38,968 bases of DNA from Oscillospiraceae bacterium (GCA_020024185.1 JAHHUD010000006.1:1-38968); one strand, 5' to 3'. Positions 8,468 to 16,732 are shown, counted from the stretch's first letter. Numbers and translations are program-made. Notes: generated from the letters alone by a model not told the origin.

Positions 8468-8827
8468 CTACAGCACTAAGCCGCCTTCACGGGCGCCTTC
8501 TGCTAAAGCTTTTACACGACCGTGATAGATGTAGCCGCCACGATCGAACACTACTGTTGTAATGCCTTTTGCGAGTGCAGCTTTTGCTACAGCATTACCT
8601 ACTGCTTTAGCTGCTTCTATGTTACCGCCATAGCTTGTAAAATCTTTGTCCATTGTTGATGCACTTGCAAGTGTTGTACCTGTTGTGTCATCAATAATCT
8701 GAGCATAGATGTGCTTTGAGGAGCGGAAAACATTAAGACGTGGACGAGCAGTTGTACCGCTTATTTTAGCACGTACTCTTGCATGTCTTTTAAGTCTTGC
8801 TTCGTTACTATTTGGTTTCTTTACCAT
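8468..8827 (-). CDS. rplR: 50S ribosomal protein L18
   Basis: 119 residues: arginine-rich N-terminus (RLKRHARVRAKISGTTARPRLNVFRS) and the C-terminal FDRGGYIYHGRVKALAEGARE signature. L18 binds 5S rRNA in the central protuberance together with L5. It lies between rplF and rpsE in normal order. Confidence 0.98.
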   Translation of the reverse strand: MVKKPNSNEARLKRHARVRAKISGTTARPRLNVFRSSKHIYAQIIDDTTGTTLASASTMDKDFTSYGGNIEAAKAVGNAVAKAALAKGITTVVFDRGGYIYHGRVKALAEGAREGGLVL

Positions 8828-8848
8828 AATTTAGCTCACTCCTTTTAA

Positions 8849-9391
8849 TTATTTACCTTTACCAGTTTTACCTTCTTTGCGGATTACGTATTCGCCAACA
8901 TAACGGATACCTTTACCTTTGTAAGGTTCTGGTGGACGTTTTTCGCGAACTTCAGCAGCAAATTGGCCAACTTTTTGTTTGTCAATACCGATAATTCTGA
9001 TTTTGTTTGGATCTGGAACTTCGATTTTGATATCGTCGTTTTCAGACATGATTACCTGGTGGGAGAAACCGAGGTTCATAACAAGGTCTTTACCCTGTTT
9101 TGCAACTCTGTAACCAACACCAAGAACTTCGAGCTCTTTGGTAAAGCCGTTATTAACACCTTCAATCATGTTTGCGATAAGTGTTCTTGTAAGACCGTGC
9201 AAAGATCTTGATTTTGCTTCATCGTCTGGACGGCTAACTACAACTGTGTCACCTTCAACAACAACTGACATCAAAGGATTAACAGTGGAATTGAGTGTGC
9301 CTTTAGGGCCAGCAACTGTAATATTGTTTCCATCAACTGTAACTGTTACACCTGCTGGAATAGCGATGGGTTTTCTTCCTATTCTCGACAT
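8849..9391 (-). CDS. rplF: 50S ribosomal protein L6
   Basis: 180 residues beginning MSRIGRKPI, with the duplicated L6 fold and the conserved PEPYKGKGIRYVGE segment near the C-terminus. L6 lies near the factor-binding site. It lies between rpsH and rplR. Nothing unusual. Confidence 0.98.
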   Translation of the reverse strand: MSRIGRKPIAIPAGVTVTVDGNNITVAGPKGTLNSTVNPLMSVVVEGDTVVVSRPDDEAKSRSLHGLTRTLIANMIEGVNNGFTKELEVLGVGYRVAKQGKDLVMNLGFSHQVIMSENDDIKIEVPDPNKIRIIGIDKQKVGQFAAEVREKRPPEPYKGKGIRYVGEYVIRKEGKTGKGK

Positions 9392-9404
9392 AACTATTTA
9401 CCCC

Positions 9405-9803
9405 CTACCATACAAAAGCGAGAACTTCGCCGCCCACATTTTCTTTGCGAGCTTTTTTGTCTGTCATAACGCCTTTTGGTGTAGAAACGATTGCTGTACC
9501 GATTCCTTTAAGCACCTTTGGCATATCTTCGCAGCTTGTGTAGATACGAAGACCTGGTTTAGAAATTCTGCGGAGACCTGTGATTACAGGCTGCATGTTA
9601 TCTGTATATTTAAGTGTGATTGTGATAACACCTTGTTTGTTATCTTCTTTCACTGTGTAGCTTTTTACATAACCTTCATCAACAAGAATCTGAGCAATAG
9701 CTTTCTTCATGTTGGATGCAGGAATGTCCACTGTTGCGTGTTTTGCTTGGCTAGCATTTCTGATTCTAGTGAGCAAGTCTGCAATTGGATCAGTGATATT
9801 CAT
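9405..9803 (-). CDS. rpsH: 30S ribosomal protein S8
   Basis: 132 residues beginning MNITDPIADLLTRIRNA; the C-terminal STPKGVMTDKKARKENVGGE is the S8 signature. S8 binds the central domain of 16S rRNA, and in enterobacteria it represses the spc operon; no matching S8 site was identified here. It lies between the S14 gene and rplF. Confidence 0.98.
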   Translation of the reverse strand: MNITDPIADLLTRIRNASQAKHATVDIPASNMKKAIAQILVDEGYVKSYTVKEDNKQGVITITLKYTDNMQPVITGLRRISKPGLRIYTSCEDMPKVLKGIGTAIVSTPKGVMTDKKARKENVGGEVLAFVW

Positions 9804-9837
9804 AATTCGTGCCTCCTTATTAGTTTAAGTTATTGTA

Positions 9838-10023
9838 TTACCAACTAGCTTTTTTAACACCAGGGATTTGGCCTTTATAAGCCAATTCTCTGAAGCAGAT
9901 ACGGCAGATGCCGTATTTTCTCAAATAAGCATGTGGTCTGCCACAGATTTTACATCTGTTATAAGCTCTTGTTGAGTATTTAGGTTCACGTTGCTGTTTA
10001 ACCTTCATAGATGTTTTTGCCAT
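9838..10023 (-). CDS. rpsZ: 30S ribosomal protein S14, zinc-binding type
   Basis: 61 residues with the zinc ribbon CKICGRPHAY...CRICFREL (two C-x-x-C pairs), the short type-Z form typical of Gram-positive bacteria. It ends IPGVKKASW as expected. It is in the spc operon between rplE and rpsH. The short zinc form implies a zinc-dependent version at the primary locus; a zinc-free paralogue, if any, is not in this window. Confidence 0.98.
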   Translation of the reverse strand: MAKTSMKVKQQREPKYSTRAYNRCKICGRPHAYLRKYGICRICFRELAYKGQIPGVKKASW

Positions 10024-10037
10024 TCTTCAGTACCCCC

Positions 10038-10577
10038 TTAGTTAGCAAATGGAGCGCCAAGAGCTTTAAGCAAAGCTTTAGCTTCTTCATCTGTCTGAGC
10101 AGTTGTTACGAAAGCAATATCCATACCACGAACTGCATCGATTTTATCATATTCGATTTCTGGGAAGATCAACTGTTCTTTGATACCAAAGGAATAGTTG
10201 CCACGACCGTCGAATGAGTTGCCGTTGATACCGTGGAAGTCTCTAACACGTGGAAGAGCAACGCAGAAAAGTTTTTCAACAAATTCGTACATTCTTTCGC
10301 CACGGAGTGTAACTTTAACACCGATTGGCATACCTTCACGAAGTTTAAAGTTTGCAACTGATTTTTTAGCTTTACAAACTACTGGGTGTTGACCTGTGAT
10401 TTTTTCAATATCACTTACAACGGATTCGATAACTTTAGAGTTATCTTTTGCTTCAGAACAACCAACGTTGATAACTACTTTATCAAGCTTTGGAATCTGC
10501 ATAACACTTTTGTAGCCGAACTCTTTCATAAGAGCAGGAGCTACTTCATTAACGTATAATTCTTTAATATTAGACAT
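10038..10577 (-). CDS. rplE: 50S ribosomal protein L5
   Basis: 179 residues. The motifs KVVINVGCSEA, LREGMPIGVKVTLRGERMYEF and RDFHGINGNSFDGRGNYSFG identify L5, which binds 5S rRNA and contacts the P-site tRNA. It lies between rplX and the S14 gene. Normal length. Confidence 0.98.
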   Translation of the reverse strand: MSNIKELYVNEVAPALMKEFGYKSVMQIPKLDKVVINVGCSEAKDNSKVIESVVSDIEKITGQHPVVCKAKKSVANFKLREGMPIGVKVTLRGERMYEFVEKLFCVALPRVRDFHGINGNSFDGRGNYSFGIKEQLIFPEIEYDKIDAVRGMDIAFVTTAQTDEEAKALLKALGAPFAN

Positions 10578-10597
10578 ACTAAGCTACCCCTTTCTTA

Positions 10598-10912
10598 TTA
10601 TAATTCAGCGCCACAGTGTGTGCAAACACGAACTTTTTTGTCGCCTTCAATTTTGTGTGCAACTCTTGTTGCTTTATTACATTTTGAGCAAACTGGCATA
10701 ACTTTGCAAGCATAGATTGCTGCTTCTGCATCTACGATGCCGCCTGTTTCGCCTTGTCTTCTTGGTTTAACATGTTTTTTAACCATGTTCAAACCTTCAA
10801 CAATAACTTTGCCTTCTTTTGGGCTTACTGCAATTACTTTGCCAGTTTCACCACGGTCTTTACCGCTGATAATTTTAACAGTATCACCGGTTTTAACATG
10901 AACTTTATTCAT
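10598..10912 (-). CDS. rplX: 50S ribosomal protein L24
   Basis: 104 residues: an N-terminal KOW motif (VKTGDTVKIISGKDRGETGKV) followed by VEGLNMVKKHVKP. The C-terminal part carries two Cys pairs (CSKC and CTHC), a potential zinc ribbon seen in many Gram-positive L24 proteins. L24 starts large-subunit assembly. It lies between rplN and rplE. Confidence 0.98.
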   Translation of the reverse strand: MNKVHVKTGDTVKIISGKDRGETGKVIAVSPKEGKVIVEGLNMVKKHVKPRRQGETGGIVDAEAAIYACKVMPVCSKCNKATRVAHKIEGDKKVRVCTHCGAEL

Positions 10913-10924
10913 TTTAAACTCTCC

Positions 10925-11293
10925 TTAAAGTGATTCTGGTGCAAGGCTCAAGATTTTGAGGTAGCCTTTGTCACGAAGTTCGCGAGCAACAGGTCCAAAA
11001 ATACGTGTGCCTCTTGGGTTTTTATCGTCTTTAATAATAACTGCTGCGTTTTCGTCAAAACGGATGTAAGAGCCATCTTCACGACGCAAGCCGCTCTTAG
11101 AGCGAACAATAACAGCTTTAACAACGTCGCCTTTTTTAACAACGCCGCCTGGTGTAGTCTTTTTAACAGAAGCTACAACTACATCGCCGATATTTGCATA
11201 TCTTCTGCGTGTACCGCCTAAAACACGGATGCACATAAGTTCTTTTGCACCTGTGTTATCAGCAACCTTCAAATAGGTTTGCATCTGTACCAT
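10925..11293 (-). CDS. rplN: 50S ribosomal protein L14
   Basis: 122 residues beginning MVQMQTYLKVADNTGAKELMCI and containing the GVVKKGDVVKAVIVR signature. L14 forms inter-subunit bridges and is the docking site of the silencing factor RsfS. It lies between rpsQ and rplX. Confidence 0.98.
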   Translation of the reverse strand: MVQMQTYLKVADNTGAKELMCIRVLGGTRRRYANIGDVVVASVKKTTPGGVVKKGDVVKAVIVRSKSGLRREDGSYIRFDENAAVIIKDDKNPRGTRIFGPVARELRDKGYLKILSLAPESL

Positions 11294-11317
11294 AGTACGG
11301 TTCCTCCTTCTTTAAGC

Positions 11318-11572
11318 TTATTTAGCTTTTTCTACTATCTTAACAAGTCTCCAATTTTTATCCTTGGACAATGGGCGTGTTTCCATAATTTCAACACGGT
11401 CACCGATGCCGCATTCGTTATTTTCATCGTGAGCTTTGAACTTCACAGTGTTTTTAACGATTTTTTTGTATAAAGGGTGTTTAACTTTATCTTCGATAGC
11501 AACAACAATTGTTTTGTCCATTTTGTTAGAAACAACTGTACCAACTCTTGTTTTTCTCAAATTGCGTTCCAT
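11318..11572 (-). CDS. rpsQ: 30S ribosomal protein S17
   Basis: 84 residues, an OB-fold protein with the GTVVSNKMDKTIVVAIE and GDRVEIMETRPLSKDKNWRLV signatures. S17 binds the 5' domain of 16S rRNA early in assembly. It lies between rpmC and rplN. Confidence 0.98.
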   Translation of the reverse strand: MERNLRKTRVGTVVSNKMDKTIVVAIEDKVKHPLYKKIVKNTVKFKAHDENNECGIGDRVEIMETRPLSKDKNWRLVKIVEKAK

Positions 11573-11592
11573 GATTCAATTTCCTCCCTTTA

Positions 11593-11781
11593 TTATTTGT
11601 CGAGACTGCTAAGAACTGTGTTAATTCTTGCGATGTCTCTTTTAACTGTCTGAATTCTCATTGGATTTTCAAGTTGATTGATAGCATGTTGAAAACGAAG
11701 GTTGAAAAGCTCTGCTTTCAATTCTTTCAATTTTGTTGTCAACTCTGCAGCTGACAAATTACGAAGTTCGCTTGTTTTCAT
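11593..11781 (-). CDS. rpmC: 50S ribosomal protein L29
   Basis: 62 residues beginning MKTSELRNLSAAELTTKLKEL, a two-helix coiled coil that sits at the tunnel exit and helps dock signal recognition particle and trigger factor. A GTG three codons upstream would overlap the rplP stop. The ATG at 11781 matches the usual L29 start and has GAGGTAGG from the rplP 3' end upstream of it, so it is chosen. Translation is probably coupled to rplP. Confidence 0.96.
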   Translation of the reverse strand: MKTSELRNLSAAELTTKLKELKAELFNLRFQHAINQLENPMRIQTVKRDIARINTVLSSLDK

Positions 11782-11782
11782 A

Positions 11783-12202
11783 CTATTCACCTACCTCATC
11801 CTTTTTAACAAATTTACATTTGATAGGCAATTTATGCATAGCAAGACGCATAGCTTCTCTTGCGAGTTCTTCAGATACGCCGCCGATTTCAAACATAACT
11901 CTGCCTGGTTTAACAACTGCAACCCAGTATTCTGGTGAACCTTTACCGGAACCCATTCGAGTTTCAGCTGGTTTTTCTGTAACTGGTTTGTCAGGGAAGA
12001 TTTTTATCCAAACCTGACCGCCACGTTTGATGTAACGTGTCATTGCGATACGAGCTGCTTCAATTTGGTTAGATGTAATCCATGCTGGTTCCAAAGCAAC
12101 CAAACCGAATTCGCCGTGGGAAACTTTATTACCACGAGTAGCTTTACCTGTCAAACGACCTCTGTGTACTCTGCGGTATTTAACTCTTTTTGGTAAAAGC
12201 AT
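11783..12202 (-). CDS. rplP: 50S ribosomal protein L16
   Basis: 139 residues beginning MLLPKRVKYRRVHRG, with RMGSGKGSPEYWVAVVKPG as signature. L16 organises the tRNA elbow region of the A site. Its ATG shares one base with the stop of rpsC (TAATG), so the two genes are translationally coupled. Confidence 0.98.
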   Translation of the reverse strand: MLLPKRVKYRRVHRGRLTGKATRGNKVSHGEFGLVALEPAWITSNQIEAARIAMTRYIKRGGQVWIKIFPDKPVTEKPAETRMGSGKGSPEYWVAVVKPGRVMFEIGGVSEELAREAMRLAMHKLPIKCKFVKKDEVGE

Positions 12203-12873
12203 TATCTTTTGCCTCCTTCTTTACGAGGTTTAGCACCTTTAAGTACTTCACCTTTGTAAATCCAAACTTTAACACCAACTTTACCAAAAGTTGTGTCTGC
12301 TTCTGCAAAACCGTATTCGATATCTGCACGAAGTGTCTGAAGTGGAATTGTACCTTCGTTGTAGTGTTCTGTTCTTGCGATATCAGCACCGCCTAAACGA
12401 CCAGATACGCTTGTTTTAATACCTTTAGCACCCATTCTCATAGCTCTTTGCATAGCTTGCTTCATAGCTCTTCTGAATGCTACACGTTTTTCAAGCTGAG
12501 CTGCAATGTTTTCAGCAACGAGCTGAGCATTTGCATCTGCTTGTTTGATTTCTGTGATGTTAACGATAACTTCTTCAACTGGTCTGTTAACCATTTTAGA
12601 AATTTGTGTTTTAAGTTTTTCAATTTCTGCACCTTGACGGCCGATAACCATACCAGGTTTTGCACAGAAAATGTTTACTCTTAATACTTTAGAATCTCTC
12701 TCAATCTCAATTTTAGAAATGCCTGCACTGTAAAGCTGAGCTTTGAGAACTTTTCTAATGTTGTAGTCTTCTACGAGTGTGTCGCCAAATTCTTTTTTGG
12801 AAACATACCAACGAGAATCCCAGTTTTTAATTACGCCTACACGAATACCGTGTGGATTAACTTTCTGTCCCAT
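12202..12873 (-). CDS. rpsC: 30S ribosomal protein S3
   Basis: 223 residues beginning MGQKVNPHGIRVGVI. The KH domain contains VIGRQGAEIEKLKTQI, followed by the C-terminal domain with GRLGGADIARTEHYNEG. S3 lines the mRNA entry channel. It overlaps rplP by one base (TAATG). Order rplV-rpsC-rplP is standard. Confidence 0.98.
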   Translation of the reverse strand: MGQKVNPHGIRVGVIKNWDSRWYVSKKEFGDTLVEDYNIRKVLKAQLYSAGISKIEIERDSKVLRVNIFCAKPGMVIGRQGAEIEKLKTQISKMVNRPVEEVIVNITEIKQADANAQLVAENIAAQLEKRVAFRRAMKQAMQRAMRMGAKGIKTSVSGRLGGADIARTEHYNEGTIPLQTLRADIEYGFAEADTTFGKVGVKVWIYKGEVLKGAKPRKEGGKR

Positions 12874-12883
12874 AGCTTCCTCC

Positions 12884-13222
12884 TTAACCTTCGATTTCTT
12901 TAAGAACTACTGTAACGTGAGAAGTTCTTTTGAGAATCTGATATGCTCTACCCTGTGCTCTTGGCATAACTCTTTTAAGAGTTGGACCAGGTGTAACAAA
13001 GCATTCTGCTACGTAGAGATTGTTTTTGTCCATATTGTTGTTATGTTCCGCATTTGCCATAGCTGATTTAACCAATTTGAGTAAAGGTTCGCAAGCAGCT
13101 TTTGGTGTGTGCTGCAAGATAGCAACAGCTTCGTTTGTTGGTTTGTTTCTTATCAAATCAAGAACGATCTGTACTTTTCTTGGTGAAATGCGGGCATTTC
13201 TAAGATAAGCCCTAGCTTCCAT
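12884..13222 (-). CDS. rplV: 50S ribosomal protein L22
   Basis: 112 residues. It starts MEARAYLRNARISPRKVQIV and the C-terminal hairpin region holds FVTPGPTLKRVMPRAQGRAY, the loop that lines the nascent-peptide tunnel and is a macrolide-resistance hotspot. No insertion or deletion is evident in the loop. It lies between rpsS and rpsC. Confidence 0.98.
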   Translation of the reverse strand: MEARAYLRNARISPRKVQIVLDLIRNKPTNEAVAILQHTPKAACEPLLKLVKSAMANAEHNNNMDKNNLYVAECFVTPGPTLKRVMPRAQGRAYQILKRTSHVTVVLKEIEG

Positions 13223-13241
13223 AATCGATTATCTCCTTTAC

Positions 13242-13514
13242 TTATTTAGATGATTTAGAACCAGCGTGACCGCGGTATGTTCTTGTTGGTGCAAATTCAC
13301 CAAGTTTATGACCAACCATGTCTTCTGTTACATAAACTGGTACATGTTTTCTGCCGTCATGCACTGCAAAAGTGTGACCTACAAAATCTGGGAAAATTGT
13401 AGATGAACGGCTCCAAGTCTTTAAGACTCTTTTTTCGCCAGCTTTGTTCATTTCTTTAACTCTTTTAAGAAGAACAGGCTGGATGTAAGGGCCTTTTTTA
13501 ACGCTTCTACCCAT
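13242..13514 (-). CDS. rpsS: 30S ribosomal protein S19
   Basis: 90 residues beginning MGRSVKKGPYIQPVLLKRV, with FVGHTFAVHDGRKHVPVYV and GHKLGEFAPTRTYRGH signatures. S19 sits in the small-subunit head and pairs with S13. It lies between rplB and rplV. Confidence 0.98.
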   Translation of the reverse strand: MGRSVKKGPYIQPVLLKRVKEMNKAGEKRVLKTWSRSSTIFPDFVGHTFAVHDGRKHVPVYVTEDMVGHKLGEFAPTRTYRGHAGSKSSK

Positions 13515-13529
13515 ATCTTAACTCCTTTA

Positions 13530-14360
13530 CTAACCGTTGCGACGTCTAACAATAAATTTGTCGGATGCTTTGTGTTTGCTTCTTGTTTTGTAACCAAGTG
13601 CTGGTTTACCCCAAGGTGTAACTGGGCCTGGACGACCTACTGGAGATTTACCTTCACCACCACCGTGTGGGTGATCACAAGGGTTCATAACGCTACCACG
13701 AACTGTTGGTCTCCAACCCATGTGACGTTTTCTACCAGCTTTACCGATGTTTACATTAGCATGATCAAGGTTAGAAACCTGACCTACTGTTGCAAAGCAG
13801 TTAAGTGGAATATTTCTTGTTTCGCCTGATGGAAGACGTACGAGACCGTATTTGCCTTCTTTAGCGATAAGCTGTGCATAGTTACCAGCAGAACGTACAA
13901 GCTGACCACCTTTACCTGGGTAAAGTTCAATGTTGTGGATGATTGTACCAACTGGGATAGAAGAAATTGGCATTGCGTTACCTGGTTTAACGTCAGCGTT
14001 TTCGCTGCTAACCACTTTGTCGCCTACTTTCAAACCATCTGGAGCGATGATGTAAGATTTAACGCCATCTTCATATTGAATAAGTGCGATAAATGCACTT
14101 CTGTTTGGATCGTATTCAAGTGTAAGAACTTCAGCAACAACATCAAGTTTGTTTCTTTTGAAGTCAATAACACGATATTTTGTTCTGTTACCACCACCGT
14201 GGTGACGAACTGTGATACGGCCTGTATTGTTACGGCCTGCTGTATGTTTCAAAGGTTCCAAAAGGCTTCTTTCTGGTGCTACCTTTGAGAGAACCGAATA
14301 ATCTGTAGTTGTCATATTACGACGGCTAGGAGTAGTCGGTTTAAACTTTTTAATAGCCAT
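13530..14360 (-). CDS. rplB: 50S ribosomal protein L2
   Basis: 276 residues beginning MAIKKFKPTTPSRRNMTT. It has the KOW-like fold in its second half and the catalytic-centre motif NPCDHPHGGGEGKSPVGRPG, including the conserved histidine near the peptidyl-transferase centre. An in-frame GTG three codons earlier is less likely because AAGGAGAG overlaps it and is better spaced for the ATG at 14360. A 90-nt spacer with a terminator-like hairpin separates it from rplW, an unusually long gap for this operon. Confidence 0.97.
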   Translation of the reverse strand: MAIKKFKPTTPSRRNMTTTDYSVLSKVAPERSLLEPLKHTAGRNNTGRITVRHHGGGNRTKYRVIDFKRNKLDVVAEVLTLEYDPNRSAFIALIQYEDGVKSYIIAPDGLKVGDKVVSSENADVKPGNAMPISSIPVGTIIHNIELYPGKGGQLVRSAGNYAQLIAKEGKYGLVRLPSGETRNIPLNCFATVGQVSNLDHANVNIGKAGRKRHMGWRPTVRGSVMNPCDHPHGGGEGKSPVGRPGPVTPWGKPALGYKTRSKHKASDKFIVRRRNG

Positions 14361-14420
14361 TAGGTTCACTCTCCTTATGAGTCTTTTTGCGAGAAACGGG
14401 CTTGCCGCCTCCCATACTTA

Positions 14421-14442
14421 AAAACGTCTTATTATTAAGACG
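14421..14442 (-). terminator. Terminator-like hairpin inside the S10 operon (rplW-rplB gap)
   Basis: On the minus strand a perfect 7-bp stem, CGTCTTA / TAAGACG with loop ATAA, is followed directly by TTTTT. It looks like a weak intrinsic terminator, but it stands between two genes that must be co-expressed. It could cause partial termination, mark a processing site, or be inert. Confidence 0.5.
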
Positions 14443-14450
14443 GAAATTTA

Positions 14451-14744
14451 TTAGTTCATGCCTTCAAAGAATTCAATACCTTTTGAATCTGCTGTCAATG
14501 TGATGATAGCTTTCTTTGAAGATGCTGTGTAACCACCAACTCTGCCTTGACGACGGAATTTGCCTTTTACAGAGATTGTGTTTACTTTGCTAACTTTAAC
14601 GCCAAACAATTCTTCAACTGCTTTAGCAATTTCAATTTTGTTAGCATCTTTAGCAACTTGGAATGTGTATTTTCTGTCAGCTGCGCCTTTCATGCTTTCT
14701 TCTGTGATGATAGGCTTGATGATGATATCCTGAGCTAATTTCAT
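14451..14744 (-). CDS. rplW: 50S ribosomal protein L23
   Basis: 97 residues beginning MKLAQDIIIKPIITEESM, with VEELFGVKVSKVNTISVKGKFRR as the L23 signature. L23 lies at the tunnel exit and binds trigger factor and SRP. Its ATG shares its first base with the rplD stop (TAATG), which indicates translational coupling. Confidence 0.98.
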   Translation of the reverse strand: MKLAQDIIIKPIITEESMKGAADRKYTFQVAKDANKIEIAKAVEELFGVKVSKVNTISVKGKFRRQGRVGGYTASSKKAIITLTADSKGIEFFEGMN

Positions 14745-15367
14745 TATGCGAATACCTCCTCAAGTTTCTTAGCAGCGTCAAGGCTTACTACCAAAGTTTT
14801 AGCATTGATTGTGTCGTAAGCGTTCATAGATGTTGCCACTGTTGTTTGTACACCAGGGATGTTGCCTGCTGACTTAACAACCTTTGTGTCTGCAACTGAC
14901 TGTACGAGCAATGCTTTGCCAGAAACGTTGATGTTTTCAAGCATTTTTACAACTGCTTTTGTGCTGTATTCTGTTACAGCAAAATCATTTACAATTACCA
15001 TGTTGCCGCTCTGTGCTTTTGCGCTGAGTGCGGAAACAATAGCAAGTCTTTTAACTTTTTTGTTAAGAGAGTAGCTGTAATCACGTGGTTTTGGACCAAG
15101 TGCTACGCCACCGTGTGTCCACTGTGGGGAACGGATAGAGCCCTGACGTGCACGACCTGTACCTTTTTGTCTCCAAGGTTTACGGCCACCACCTCTAACT
15201 TCAGCTCTTGTCAATGTTGACTGTGTGCCTTGTCTTTGGTTAGCAAGGAAGTTTACAACTGCCATGTGCATAACTTTTTCGTTAGGTGTTACTGCGAATA
15301 CAGCGTCGGAGAGCTCAACAGTGTCAACTTTTTTACCGTTAATGTCTAAAACATCAAATTTTGCCAT
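14744..15367 (-). CDS. rplD: 50S ribosomal protein L4
   Basis: 207 residues. The extended tunnel loop contains GGGRKPWRQKGTGRARQGS and QWTHGGVALGPKPRDYSY, both typical. L4 lines the exit tunnel and in gammaproteobacteria represses the S10 operon. Whether it does so here is unknown, but the long rpsJ leader makes it worth asking. It lies between rplC and rplW. Confidence 0.98.
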   Translation of the reverse strand: MAKFDVLDINGKKVDTVELSDAVFAVTPNEKVMHMAVVNFLANQRQGTQSTLTRAEVRGGGRKPWRQKGTGRARQGSIRSPQWTHGGVALGPKPRDYSYSLNKKVKRLAIVSALSAKAQSGNMVIVNDFAVTEYSTKAVVKMLENINVSGKALLVQSVADTKVVKSAGNIPGVQTTVATSMNAYDTINAKTLVVSLDAAKKLEEVFA

Positions 15368-15381
15368 CTTGTTTTCCTCCC

Positions 15382-16014
15382 TTAAGCTTTAACGCTGTCT
15401 GTAAGAACGATGATACCGCCCTTAGCGCCTGGAATTGCGCCTTTAACAGCAATAAGATTATTTTCTGCATCAATCTTTACGATTGAGAGGTTCTGAACTG
15501 TAACTCTTTCAGCACCAAGGTGACCTGGAAGTCTTTTACCTTTGAATACTCTGGAAGGTGAAGAACAAGAACCGTTTGAACCAGCATGTCTTGCAACAGG
15601 GCCTGTACCGTGTGTTGCTTTCAATGAGTGGTTGTTCCAACGTTTAATTGTACCAGCATAACCTTTACCTTTGCTGATGCCACAAGCGTCAACCTTATCG
15701 CCTGCTGCAAAAGCGTCAGCTTTGATAATGTCGCCAACGTTGATTTCGTCAATGCTTTCAAAGCGGAATTCTCTCAAAGTTTTCTTTGGAGCAACGCCTG
15801 CTTTGTCAAAATGACCTTTAGCTGGTTTAGAAAGACGGCTGAGTTTAACTTCGCCAAAGCCAAGTTGAACTGCTTGATAGCCATCGTTTTCAACTGTTTT
15901 TTTCTGTACTACAACACATGGGCCTGCTTCGATGATTGTAACTGGAACTACCATGCCTTTTTCATCAAAGAGCTGTGTCATACCGATTTTTTTACCGATA
16001 ATTCCTTTTTGCAT
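15382..16014 (-). CDS. rplC: 50S ribosomal protein L3
   Basis: 210 residues beginning MQKGIIGKKIGMTQLFDEKG. The central extension holds THGTGPVARHAGSNGSCSSPSRVFKGKRLPGHLG, which reaches the peptidyl-transferase centre and carries the glutamine-methylation region of other L3 proteins, although the usual Gln is not obvious here. It follows rpsJ after a 102-nt gap with a hairpin. Confidence 0.97.
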   Translation of the reverse strand: MQKGIIGKKIGMTQLFDEKGMVVPVTIIEAGPCVVVQKKTVENDGYQAVQLGFGEVKLSRLSKPAKGHFDKAGVAPKKTLREFRFESIDEINVGDIIKADAFAAGDKVDACGISKGKGYAGTIKRWNNHSLKATHGTGPVARHAGSNGSCSSPSRVFKGKRLPGHLGAERVTVQNLSIVKIDAENNLIAVKGAIPGAKGGIIVLTDSVKA

Positions 16015-16042
16015 TTTAATTCATTCTCCTGTTAGGTTATTG

Positions 16043-16058
16043 GTTGGCCACTGCCAAC
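16043..16058 (-). promoter_or_regulatory. Hairpin in the rpsJ-rplC spacer
   Basis: The 102-nt gap between rpsJ and rplC contains a perfect 6-bp GC-rich stem, GTTGGC / GCCAAC, with a 4-nt loop. It ends about 30 nt before the rplC start. It has no following T-run, so it is not a terminator. Other gaps in the operon are mostly 10-25 nt, which makes this one stand out. A regulatory or processing role is inference. Confidence 0.45.
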
Positions 16059-16116
16059 ATGACTCCAACTTGATTCGGTTGAGAGGTTCTCCAATATTTA
16101 ATGTATATATTAGAGA

Positions 16117-16428
16117 TTAGAGTTTGATTTCAATTTCTACACCAGCTGGCAACTGCAAGCTTGTAAGAGCTTCAACAGTTTTGTTGCTTGGTTTCAAAAT
16201 GTCAATAAGTCTTTTGTGTGTACGATATTCAAATTGTTCACGAGAGTCTTTGTATTTGTGTACAGCTCTGAGGATTGTAACAACTTCTTTATCTGTTGGA
16301 AGTGGAATAGGACCAGACACTCTAGAACCTGTTCTCTTTGCTGTTTCAACAATTTTTTCAGCTGCTGTGTCAATCAATTGATGATCGTAACTTTTAAGTC
16401 TTACTCTGATTTTTTCTTTGACTGCCAT
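16117..16428 (-). CDS. rpsJ: 30S ribosomal protein S10
   Basis: 103 residues: KEKIRVRLKSYDHQLIDTAAEKIVETAKRTG, then GPIPLPTDKEVVTILRAVHKYKDSREQFE and the loop HKRLIDILKP, all typical. S10 (NusE) also joins the NusB antitermination complex. It is the first gene of the S10 operon, with TTAAGGAGG upstream and a leader of about 300 nt. Confidence 0.98.
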   Translation of the reverse strand: MAVKEKIRVRLKSYDHQLIDTAAEKIVETAKRTGSRVSGPIPLPTDKEVVTILRAVHKYKDSREQFEYRTHKRLIDILKPSNKTVEALTSLQLPAGVEIEIKL

Positions 16429-16726
16429 TTTAACGCCTCCTTAAATATTTTTGTTTTTTGCTTAGCGGCGGTAAACAATATATTGAACACCGTGCCGGGT
16501 GTTTCGCATCTTTTCATGATAAAAACCGGTAAACCGCCCAGCAGTTTTTCCCGGAAATAGCCCTATGGCTTTCTATCACAAAGTTAAAGGCCAGTGGACC
16601 AAAATTGGTCATACACCCTTTGCATTCAATATTTTGTCGCCCGGTTCAAAGATCGGACATACTCAACGGAAAAACCCACAATTCTTTGTGGCAACCTCCC
16701 GTATCAACGCTTTTCTTTGCAGTCGC
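16429..16726 (-). promoter_or_regulatory. Long structured 5' leader of the S10 operon
   Basis: About 298 nt lie between the inferred transcription start and rpsJ, GC-richer than the flanking intergenic DNA. Visible stems: CCACAA/TTGTGG with AGAA loop (16676-16691); GACCA/TGGTC (16597-16610); AACACC/GGTGTT (16486-16503); and GGCGGT/ACCGCC (16533-16538 with 16467-16472), which closes around the previous one. The GTTGCC next to the first stem can also pair with GGCGAC about 50 nt later. No convincing ORF lies on the minus strand here. Long leaders of rpsJ are known to carry r-protein control in some bacteria; which ligand would act here is not known. Confidence 0.65.
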
Positions 16727-16732
16727 CTAATT

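Noticed and set aside
9138..9848. 236-residue open frame on the plus strand opposite rplF and rpsH
   Set aside because: It is the antisense of two certain ribosomal genes, has no ribosome-binding site and its residues are typical of antisense reading (rich in Cys, Phe, Ser).
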